7,067 bases of DNA. It comes from Nautiliaceae bacterium. GTDB taxonomy: Bacteria > Campylobacterota > Campylobacteria > Campylobacterales > Nautiliaceae. Made by a program: the position numbers and the translations under genes. The stretch covers positions 1 through 7,067 of the forward strand of contig JALTBU010000095.1 in assembly GCA_027008345.1 (NCBI GenBank), read 5' to 3'. The notes below the pieces were generated by a model, which worked only from the letters and a program-made list of their open reading frames with translations, did not search any database and had not been told where the DNA came from. This document shows positions 1 through 5,879 of this stretch, one piece after another (position 1 is the first letter of the stretch; each line of letters starts with the position of its first letter).

Positions 1-2237
1 GTAAATACCATCCGCACGGTGACAGTGCCGTATATGAAGCGCTTGTAAGAATGGCGCAGGATTTTTCAATGAGAATGCCTTTAATCGACGGTCAGGGGAA
101 CTTCGGAAGTATCGACGGTGACAATGCTGCTGCAATGAGATATACAGAAGCGAGACTTACAAAAATTGCAGAAGAACTGCTAAGAGATATCGATAAAGAT
201 ACTGTGGATTTTATACCAAACTATGACGGAAGTGAAAAAGAGCCTGTGGTACTTCCCGCAAGATTTCCAAACCTTTTGGTTAACGGGAGCAGCGGTATTG
301 CTGTTGGGATGGCTACAAATATTCCTCCTCATAATTTAACAGAACTTCTTGATGCATTGATATATATGATTGATAATAAAGATGCAAAACTTGAAGATAT
401 TTTACAATTTGTAAAAGGACCTGATTTTCCAACAGGCGGTACTATATTTGGAAGAGGCGGTATTATCGAAGCATATAAAACAGGAAGAGGCTCTATTAAA
501 ATCAGGGCAAAACATCATATAGAGCATAGAGGAAACAGAGAAATTATTGTAATTGACGAACTTCCATATCAGGTAAACAAAGCCAAACTTATTGAAAAAA
601 TAAGTGAACTTGTAAAAGATAAAATAATTGAAGGTATTTCAGAAGTTAGAGATGAAAGTGACAGGGAAGGTATCAGGGTTGTAATTGAACTTAAAAAAGA
701 TGCAATGAGTGAAATAATTCTCAATAATCTTTATAAACACACTCAAATGCAAGTTAGTTTTGGTATCAATATGCTTGCTATTATTGATAAAGAGCCAAAA
801 CTATTTAATCTGCTTGAAATTTTAAATACTTTTATTAAATTCAGAAAAACCGTAGTTATCAGAAGAACAATTTATGAACTTCAAGAGGCCAAAAGAAGAG
901 CCCATATTTTAGAAGGACTCAGAATCGCCCTTGCAAATATTGATGAGGTGGTTGAACTTATCAAGAAATCAAATGATACAAAAGATGCTAAAGAAAAACT
1001 CATTGAAAGATTCAGTTTAAGCGAAGTTCAGGCTCAGGCTATCCTTGATATGAAACTAAGTAGACTAACTTCTCTTGAAATTGAAAAAATAGAAAAAGAG
1101 TATGCCGAACTTATGGAAAAAATTGCATATCTTAATTCTATTTTAAAAGAAGAAGAAATATTAAATGGAGTTATTAAGGAAGAATTTGAAGAGATAAAAA
1201 GAAAATACCCTACAAAAAGACTTACTGAAATTGTTGATGATTATGATGATATTGATATTGAAGATTTAATTCCAAATGAGGAAATGGTCGTAACTATTAC
1301 TCATAGAGGATATGTAAAAAGAGTGCCACTTAAAACATACGAAAGACAAAACAGAGGCGGTAAAGGTAAAAAAGCTTTAACGACTTATGAAGATGATTTT
1401 ATAGAAGATTTTTATATTGCAAAAGCACATGATACATTAATGATAATTACAGACAAAGGTCAGTTGCACTGGTTGAAAGTTTATAAAATCCCAGAAGGCA
1501 GCAGAACAAGCAAAGGTAAAGCGATAGTTAATCTTATAAATCTTGATAAAGATGAAAAAATTCAAACAATCATAAAAACAAGTGATTTTGATGAAAGTAA
1601 ATCTCTTGCATTTTTTACAAAAAACGGAATAGTAAAAAGAACAAATTTAAGCGAATTTAAAAATATAAGAAGCACAGGTGTTAGGGCAATTACTATTGAT
1701 GAGGGAGATGAGCTTGTAACTGCTAAAATTGTTTATCCAGAAGATAAAGAACTTTTCATAGTAACCAAAAAAGGACAGGCTATAAGATTTCCGGTTGATA
1801 CAGTTAGAGAGATGGGAAGAAGTGCGAGAGGTGTTAAAGGTATTACATTTAAAATTGACGGAGATGAGGTAGTTGGAGCATTGTCACTTAAAGATGAAAA
1901 TCAGGAAATCTTAACAGTCAGTGAAAAAGGCTTTGGTAAAAGAACAGAAGCAAATGCATATAGACTCACAAACAGGGGCGGTAAAGGTGTGATTGCTATG
2001 AAACTTACCAATAAGACAGGTGATTTGGTAGGTGTTGTGGCAACTGAAGAAAATCATGATTTAATGCTTCTTACAAGCAAAGGTAAAATGATAAGGGTAA
2101 GTATAGATTCAATATCTAAAACCGGTAAAAACACTCAAGGTGTAAGAATTGTGAAACTTGATAAAGATGACAGAGTTGTAAGCGTTGCAAAGACTCCTTC
2201 ACAAAAAGAAGATGAGTTGTTAATAAATGAAGAATAA
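1..2237 (+). CDS. gyrA: DNA gyrase subunit A, 5'-truncated by the window edge
   Basis: GyrA is the cleavage-and-religation subunit of the type II topoisomerase that introduces negative supercoils, acting as A2B2 with GyrB in the cytoplasm. The reading frame is open from the first full codon (base 3), so about 75 N-terminal residues lie outside. The visible 744 residues begin with KYHPHGDSAVYEALVRMAQ, the quinolone-resistance region. Ser at E. coli position 83 is encoded at 24-26, and Glu at position 87 at 36-38. The catalytic tyrosine (E. coli Tyr122, in AAAMRYTEARL) is at 141-143. The coiled-coil and gate region follows, without the roughly 30-residue insertion found in gamma-proteobacterial GyrA. 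The C-terminal beta-pinwheel has a GyrA box, QNRGGKG, at 1347-1367, needed for DNA wrapping, and a second RGGKG at 1974-1988. The tail is short and acidic (DELLINEE). Inferred full length is about 819 residues, ordinary for the family. flgP follows after 28 bases with no terminator visible. Confidence 0.99.
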   Translation, partial: KYHPHGDSAVYEALVRMAQDFSMRMPLIDGQGNFGSIDGDNAAAMRYTEARLTKIAEELLRDIDKDTVDFIPNYDGSEKEPVVLPARFPNLLVNGSSGIAVGMATNIPPHNLTELLDALIYMIDNKDAKLEDILQFVKGPDFPTGGTIFGRGGIIEAYKTGRGSIKIRAKHHIEHRGNREIIVIDELPYQVNKAKLIEKISELVKDKIIEGISEVRDESDREGIRVVIELKKDAMSEIILNNLYKHTQMQVSFGINMLAIIDKEPKLFNLLEILNTFIKFRKTVVIRRTIYELQEAKRRAHILEGLRIALANIDEVVELIKKSNDTKDAKEKLIERFSLSEVQAQAILDMKLSRLTSLEIEKIEKEYAELMEKIAYLNSILKEEEILNGVIKEEFEEIKRKYPTKRLTEIVDDYDDIDIEDLIPNEEMVVTITHRGYVKRVPLKTYERQNRGGKGKKALTTYEDDFIEDFYIAKAHDTLMIITDKGQLHWLKVYKIPEGSRTSKGKAIVNLINLDKDEKIQTIIKTSDFDESKSLAFFTKNGIVKRTNLSEFKNIRSTGVRAITIDEGDELVTAKIVYPEDKELFIVTKKGQAIRFPVDTVREMGRSARGVKGITFKIDGDEVVGALSLKDENQEILTVSEKGFGKRTEANAYRLTNRGGKGVIAMKLTNKTGDLVGVVATEENHDLMLLTSKGKMIRVSIDSISKTGKNTQGVRIVKLDKDDRVVSVAKTPSQKEDELLINEE

Positions 2238-2253
2238 TGCCGATATAAAAACA

Positions 2254-2259
2254 AAAAGG
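2254..2259 (+). promoter_or_regulatory. Ribosome binding site deciding the flgP start
   Basis: AAAAGG lies six bases before the ATG at 2266. The earlier in-frame ATG at 2227 lies inside the end of gyrA, has no comparable site, and would put 13 mostly polar and charged residues in front of the lipoprotein signal. The start at 2266 is therefore preferred. Confidence 0.7.
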
Positions 2260-2265
2260 TTAAAA

Positions 2266-2829
2266 ATGAATAAAAAAGTTTTAATCGGTATAGGTTCTCT
2301 TCTTATTTTTACAGGATGTTGTTGTAGAACTGTTCCAAATTGTACAAACGATATTTGTAATAAAAATATATCTCCATTAAAATCTGAAAAGGTTGAGATG
2401 GAAAAACCTGTTGTTATTAAAAAAATAAATTATGGAAATAAAACATGCATTATTGACAATAAAGTCAAAAAAAGTTGTATTTTAACAATAGAAGCAAAAG
2501 GGGTAGGTATTGTCCCATGTAATGGTGCATGCAGTACAGCTCAAGCGAAAGTTATGGCAAGAAGAGCAGCAGTATTAGATGCTTACAGGGCTTTAATAGA
2601 AAAAATTTACGGTATTAAAATTAACGGAAGAGATACAGTAAAAAATATGGCACTTCAATCTTCTGTAATAAGATCACATATAGAAGGACTTGTCAGAGGT
2701 GCAAATATTGAAGATGAATCATTTAAAGATGGTATTTATAATGTTGTGATGAGTTTAAAATTAAATGTTCAGGAGTGGAATAAATATCTTGAAAACTACT
2801 ATTATTCTTATAACAGTTTTAACAATTAA
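2266..2829 (+). CDS. flgP: FlgP-like LPP20-family flagellar lipoprotein
   Basis: This is a 187-residue predicted outer-membrane lipoprotein. From the start at 2266 it has a short basic n-region (MNKK), a hydrophobic core and a lipobox-like LIFTGC, with Cys18 as the lipid-bearing residue. The conserved domain spans about residues 73-170: EAKGVGIVP, then an alanine-rich helix ending RRAAVLDAYRALIEKIYG, then IEGLVRGANI, and a final strand DGIYNVVMSLKLNV. This layout is that of LPP20/FlgP proteins. In C. jejuni, FlgP is required for motility and builds the basal disk around the flagellar motor. Position supports the same identity: it lies just after gyrA and just before the flgQ- and flgR-position genes, as in Campylobacter. 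Unusually, it has nine cysteines (18, 19, 20, 26, 31, 61, 71, 85, 89) and a Tyr/Asn-rich tail (NYYYSYNSFNN). The family assignment is firm. The specific role as FlgP rests on synteny and resemblance, and another LPP20 paralogue is the alternative. Confidence 0.85.
   Translation: MNKKVLIGIGSLLIFTGCCCRTVPNCTNDICNKNISPLKSEKVEMEKPVVIKKINYGNKTCIIDNKVKKSCILTIEAKGVGIVPCNGACSTAQAKVMARRAAVLDAYRALIEKIYGIKINGRDTVKNMALQSSVIRSHIEGLVRGANIEDESFKDGIYNVVMSLKLNVQEWNKYLENYYYSYNSFNN
2771..2775 (+). promoter_or_regulatory. Candidate ribosome binding site for the flgQ-position gene
   Basis: AGGAG occurs inside the end of flgP, 13 bases before a TTG codon at 2789. The spacing is long but usable. The in-frame ATG at 2765 lies upstream of this site and has only weak purines before it. 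The site therefore favours the TTG start, although it does not prove it. Confidence 0.45.
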
Positions 2830-3166
2830 TGCATCAGATTATTTTATATCATTTGATTTTTCTTCAAAAAACGGGGTTTTGACCTCGTATAATTTTAATT
2901 GTTCTAAGTCCATGACATATTCTGATAAACTTTCAAAATTACTATTTAAAATAAAGACTCCTTATAAAAATATTGAAAATTTATGTAAATATAATCAAAA
3001 TGACATAATTAAAAATTTATTAAAATTTAAATTTTATGTAAGTGGTAATGATAAAAAAACAACTAAAGTAGTTTATTCAAAAATAAAAGGCGTTTTTTTA
3101 CCTACTCTATTTGATATTATTATAAAAAATAATACTGCATATTTTTATTTAAAGGGAGAGAATTGA
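2789..3166 (+). CDS. Small exported protein in the flgQ position
   Basis: This is a 125-residue predicted secreted protein with no domain I can name. With the TTG start at 2789 it begins MKTTIILITVLTINASDYF, a textbook Sec signal peptide with likely cleavage after INA, around residue 15. The alternative ATG at 2765 adds eight residues (MFRSGINI) ahead of the same hydrophobic stretch. The mature part is rich in Lys, Asn, Phe and Tyr with two cysteines, and looks beta-strand prone near its end (FDIIIKNNTAYFYLKG). It overlaps flgP by 41 bases (65 with the ATG start), and its TGA stop overlaps the regulator's TTG start by four bases, so the three genes look translationally coupled. In C. jejuni this slot holds flgQ, needed for motility and FlgP stability. 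As I recall, that protein is clearly longer, so I give no symbol. Base composition is extreme: by hand count, 2941-3120 is about 16% G+C. The gene is probably real; its function is inferred only from position. Confidence 0.68.
   Translation: MKTTIILITVLTINASDYFISFDFSSKNGVLTSYNFNCSKSMTYSDKLSKLLFKIKTPYKNIENLCKYNQNDIIKNLLKFKFYVSGNDKKTTKVVYSKIKGVFLPTLFDIIIKNNTAYFYLKGEN
3152..3158 (+). promoter_or_regulatory. Ribosome binding site for the TTG start of flgR
   Basis: AAGGGAG lies four bases before the TTG at 3163, which overlaps the TGA of the preceding gene as TTGA. The residues read from this TTG (MKIALVEDD) begin exactly where receiver domains normally begin, so the non-ATG start is well supported. 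Confidence 0.8.
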
Positions 3167-4281
3167 AAATAGCACTTGTTGAAGATGATATAAATGTTAG
3201 AAAATCTCTTTCTCTTGCTTTAAAAGAAGAAGGATATGAAATTGTAGAATTTAGAGATGCTGTAAGTGCTCTTAAAAAGCTTAATGAAAGTTTTGATTTG
3301 ATTATTACGGATATTACTATGCCTAAAATAGATGGTATAGAATTTGTAAAAAAACTTAATAGTAAATATGATGTAATAATGATCACGGGTAATGCTTCTC
3401 TTGAAAGGGCGATTGAATGTATAAGACTCGGAGTTAAAGATTTTTTGACAAAACCTTTTGAACTTGAAGCTTTAATAAAAGCAATTGAGAGAAAAAAAAT
3501 ATATAAAGAGAAAACAAAAGACAAAAAAATAAAAGCAGAATTTATAGTAGAAGATGTAAACACATTAAAAGCCCTTGAAATTGCGAAAAAAGCTGCAAAA
3601 ACAAATGTGCCTGTTATTCTTCTTGGTGAGAGTGGAGTCGGGAAAGAGGAATTTGCTAAATATATACATGCTGAGAGTTGTAGAAAAGGAGAATTTGTTG
3701 CCATAAATATGAGTGCAATACCTGAAAATCTTATCGAAAGTGAACTTTTTGGATATGTCAAAGGTGCTTTTACAGATGCAGTGAATGATAAAAAAGGTTT
3801 ATTTGAATTAGCTCAGGGAGGAACAATTTTTTTAGATGAAATAGCTGAAATGCCATATCCTCTTCAAGCAAAACTTCTTAGAATTTTACAAGAAAAAGAA
3901 TTTTATCCACTTGGTGCTACAAAACCGGTAACACTTGATGTAAGAATTATAAGTGCCACCAATCAAAATATTGATGAGTTTATCAAAAAAAATAAATTTA
4001 GAGAAGACTTATATTACAGACTTTCAACAATACCAATATATATTCCGCCTTTAAGAGAGAGAAAAAATGATATACTTCCAATTGCAAAACAAATTTTGGA
4101 AAATTCACTTAAAGAATTTGGAATAAAAAGAAAATATTTTTCAAAAGATACTGAAAAAATTCTTTTGGAATATGAATGGCCCGGAAATGTAAGAGAACTT
4201 ATAAATGTTATAAAAAGGGCAGTAATATTAAGTGAAGATGAAGAAATAAAACCACAAGATTTATTTTTGATAAGGAGATAA
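3163..4281 (+). CDS. flgR: FlgR-type sigma-54 response regulator lacking a DNA-binding domain
   Basis: This is a 372-residue NtrC-family activator of sigma-54 RNA polymerase. The receiver domain (about 1-115) has the acidic pocket Glu7-Asp8-Asp9, phosphoacceptor Asp50 (ITDITMPKIDG), Thr75 and the Lys97-Pro98 pair. A short Lys-rich linker leads to the AAA+ domain (about 127-370). It contains Walker A GESGVGKE (155-162), the sigma-54 contact loop GAFTDA (201-206, a variant of the usual GAFTGA), Walker B IFLDEIAEMP (222-231), arginine-finger region FREDLYYRL (279-287) and sensor II WPGNVREL (339-346). The protein stops at residue 372, right after this domain, so the Fis-type helix-turn-helix of most NtrC proteins is absent. 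H. pylori FlgR is built this way, whereas C. jejuni FlgR has an extra C-terminal region. In those species FlgR is phosphorylated by the kinase FlgS and turns on hook, basal-body and minor flagellin genes; flgS is not in this window. The start is TTG, coupled to the gene before, and asd begins one base after the stop. Confidence 0.93.
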   Translation: MKIALVEDDINVRKSLSLALKEEGYEIVEFRDAVSALKKLNESFDLIITDITMPKIDGIEFVKKLNSKYDVIMITGNASLERAIECIRLGVKDFLTKPFELEALIKAIERKKIYKEKTKDKKIKAEFIVEDVNTLKALEIAKKAAKTNVPVILLGESGVGKEEFAKYIHAESCRKGEFVAINMSAIPENLIESELFGYVKGAFTDAVNDKKGLFELAQGGTIFLDEIAEMPYPLQAKLLRILQEKEFYPLGATKPVTLDVRIISATNQNIDEFIKKNKFREDLYYRLSTIPIYIPPLRERKNDILPIAKQILENSLKEFGIKRKYFSKDTEKILLEYEWPGNVRELINVIKRAVILSEDEEIKPQDLFLIRR

Positions 4282-4282
4282 A

Positions 4283-5338
4283 ATGTATAATGTAGCAATA
4301 GCAGGAGCAACTGGAGCTGTTGGAGAAGAGTTTTTAAGAGTGTTGGAAGAATACGATTTTCCTATTAAAAAACTTGTACCTCTTGCAAGTGCAAGAAGTG
4401 TTGGAAAAGAGGTAGAATTTAAAGGTAAAAATATAAAAGTAAAAGAACTTACATGTGAAGTTTTTGAAGAAGAAGAAATTGATATTGCATTTTTCAGTGC
4501 AGGTGGAAGTGTAAGTGCAAAATTTGCACCTTGCGCAGCGGCAGCCGGTGCAGTGGTAATTGATAATACAAGTCATTTCAGAATGGATCCTGATGTTCCT
4601 TTGGTGGTTCCTGAGGTAAATCCGGAAGATATTGTTTACTGGAAGAAAAAAGGAATTATTGCAAATCCAAACTGTTCAACAATTCAGATGGTAATTTCTT
4701 TGGCTCCACTTCATAAAGAATTTGGTATTAAAAGAGTTGATGTTGCAACATATCAGGCAGTAAGTGGTGCTGGGAAAAAAGGTATGGAAGAGTTGTTAGA
4801 GCAAATGAGGGCATTATTTAATTTTAAACTTGATAAAAAAGTAGAGGAAAGAGAAGTTTTTCCATGGCAAATTGCTCTTAATGTTATTCCTCATATTGAT
4901 AAATTTATGGATAATGGATGGACAAGGGAAGAGCTTAAAATGGTAAATGAAACAAATAAAATTATGCATTCAAATATTGAAGTGGCTCCTACTTGTGTGA
5001 GAGTGCCTGTTCTTAGAAGTCACAGTGAAGCAATTACAATTTATTGTGAAAAACCTGTTGATGTTGATAGGGCAAGAGAAGTTCTGGCAAATTTTGAAGA
5101 TATAAAAATAATAGACAATCCTGAAAAAAACGAATACCCAATGCCTGTAATTGCAACTGATACAGATTATGTATATGTTGGAAGAATTAGAAAAGATTTA
5201 TATGAAGACAATGTTCTTCATTTCTTTAATGTTGCAGATCAGTTAAGAGTTGGAGCGGCTACAAATGCAGTCAGAATCGGGCTTAAATGGATAGAAATGG
5301 AAGGTGAAAATTTTTTAAGGAATAAATATGGAAAATAA
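4283..5338 (+). CDS. asd: Aspartate-semialdehyde dehydrogenase
   Basis: Asd reduces aspartyl-4-phosphate to aspartate semialdehyde with NADPH in the cytoplasm, the branch point to diaminopimelate/lysine and to threonine, methionine and isoleucine. The 351-residue protein is of normal length. The N-terminal nucleotide-binding motif is AIAGATGAVG (5-14). The catalytic cysteine is Cys131 in ANPNCSTIQMV. The YQAVSGAGKKG segment (157-167) supplies the conserved Gln158. Substrate-binding Arg240 and the catalytic His247 lie in RVPVLRSHSEA. Cofactor-side residues appear again in NVADQLRVGAATNAVRIG (316-333). The ATG at 4283 is preceded by AAGGAG five bases upstream, one base after the flgR stop, and the end overlaps the next gene by 11 bases. 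asd downstream of flgR is also seen in Campylobacter. The link is probably one of conserved operon order, as no biochemical connection to motility is evident. Confidence 0.98.
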   Translation: MYNVAIAGATGAVGEEFLRVLEEYDFPIKKLVPLASARSVGKEVEFKGKNIKVKELTCEVFEEEEIDIAFFSAGGSVSAKFAPCAAAAGAVVIDNTSHFRMDPDVPLVVPEVNPEDIVYWKKKGIIANPNCSTIQMVISLAPLHKEFGIKRVDVATYQAVSGAGKKGMEELLEQMRALFNFKLDKKVEEREVFPWQIALNVIPHIDKFMDNGWTREELKMVNETNKIMHSNIEVAPTCVRVPVLRSHSEAITIYCEKPVDVDRAREVLANFEDIKIIDNPEKNEYPMPVIATDTDYVYVGRIRKDLYEDNVLHFFNVADQLRVGAATNAVRIGLKWIEMEGENFLRNKYGK

Positions 5339-5861
5339 TGAAAAAAGAAGTATTTTAGAAGCTATTTTTGAAGGAAGCCTTTGGAAAAGTAGACTTATTG
5401 TTATATTAGCAGTAATATTTGGAATGATAGGGGGAATTGCGCTGTTTTTAGTTGCAAGTTATGATGTATGGGAAATTGCAGTTGATGTATTTAAGTTTTT
5501 CTTTGCTCATTATCATCCAGAACATTTTCATGCAGAGATTATAAGTGGAATTATTGGAGCAGTGGATTTATATTTAATTGCAGTAGTAATGCTAATTTTT
5601 TCATTTGGTATATATGAACTATTTATAAGTAAGATTGATGATGCAGAAGAGAGTGAGACAGGAAGTAAGCTTTTAGCAATTCATAGTTTAGATGAACTTA
5701 AAGATAAGCTTGGCAAAGTTGTCGTAATGGTTTTAATTGTCAGCTTTTTTAAAAAAGTTATAAATATGGACTTTAATACTCCTCTTGAAATGCTATATCT
5801 TGCAGGAAGTATCTTGGCATTGGCCCTTGCTCTTTATTATATGCACAAAGGTGAACACTAA
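5328..5861 (+). CDS. YqhA/UPF0114-type inner-membrane protein
   Basis: This is a 177-residue integral membrane protein of unknown function. Predicted membrane segments lie at about 22-43 (LIVILAVIFGMIGGIALFLV), 72-99, 128-145 and 153-172. Features matching the YqhA/UPF0114 family as I know it are the early arginine before the first helix (SR, 21-22), the long second helix running into GIYELFISKIDDAE (94-106), the amphipathic LLAIHSLDELKDKLGKVVVMVL (split around 115-136), and a compact helical end. The loop between helices one and two is histidine-rich, with His61, His63, His66 and His68 in HYHPEHFH. The ATG at 5328 has AAGGA six bases upstream and overlaps the end of asd by 11 bases, so translation is probably coupled. 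The next gene starts 18 bases later. Function is not established for the family, and the window adds only that it is co-transcribed with asd. Confidence 0.83.
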   Translation: MENNEKRSILEAIFEGSLWKSRLIVILAVIFGMIGGIALFLVASYDVWEIAVDVFKFFFAHYHPEHFHAEIISGIIGAVDLYLIAVVMLIFSFGIYELFISKIDDAEESETGSKLLAIHSLDELKDKLGKVVVMVLIVSFFKKVINMDFNTPLEMLYLAGSILALALALYYMHKGEH

Positions 5862-5879
5862 AAATTAAAGAGGGATAAT

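Noticed and set aside
2227..2265. Earlier ATG start for the FlgP-like lipoprotein, overlapping gyrA by 11 bases
   Set aside because: It would add 13 mostly polar and charged residues before the lipoprotein signal and lacks a good ribosome binding site. The ATG at 2266 has both.
2453..2481. TTGACA followed 17 bases later by TGTATT, a sigma-70-like promoter inside flgP
   Set aside because: The second hexamer is poor, the site is inside coding sequence, and such matches are expected by chance in DNA this AT-rich.
2641..2670. TGGCAC in flgP as a possible sigma-54 promoter half
   Set aside because: No TTGC-type element follows at the required spacing, so it does not make a -24/-12 promoter.
3021..3036. 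16-base perfect palindrome made only of A and T
   Set aside because: It encodes Lys-Phe-Lys-Phe within the most AT-rich part of the flgQ-position gene. It has no flanking repeat or T-run pattern of a terminator, and is likely compositional chance.
3120..3761. 213-codon open frame on the minus strand
   Set aside because: It lies antisense to the receiver and Walker A part of flgR, whose motifs are unmistakable. The predicted protein is Ser/Phe/Ile-rich in the manner of reverse-complement frames in AT-rich genes.
4014..4310. 98-codon minus-strand frame
   Set aside because: It is antisense to the end of the flgR AAA+ domain and the asd start. It has no ribosome binding site and no recognisable domain.
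4334..4576. 80-codon minus-strand frame with many cysteines, resembling a cysteine-rich peptide
   Set aside because: The cysteines arise from reading GCA and ACA-type codons of asd backwards. asd is fully intact across the region.
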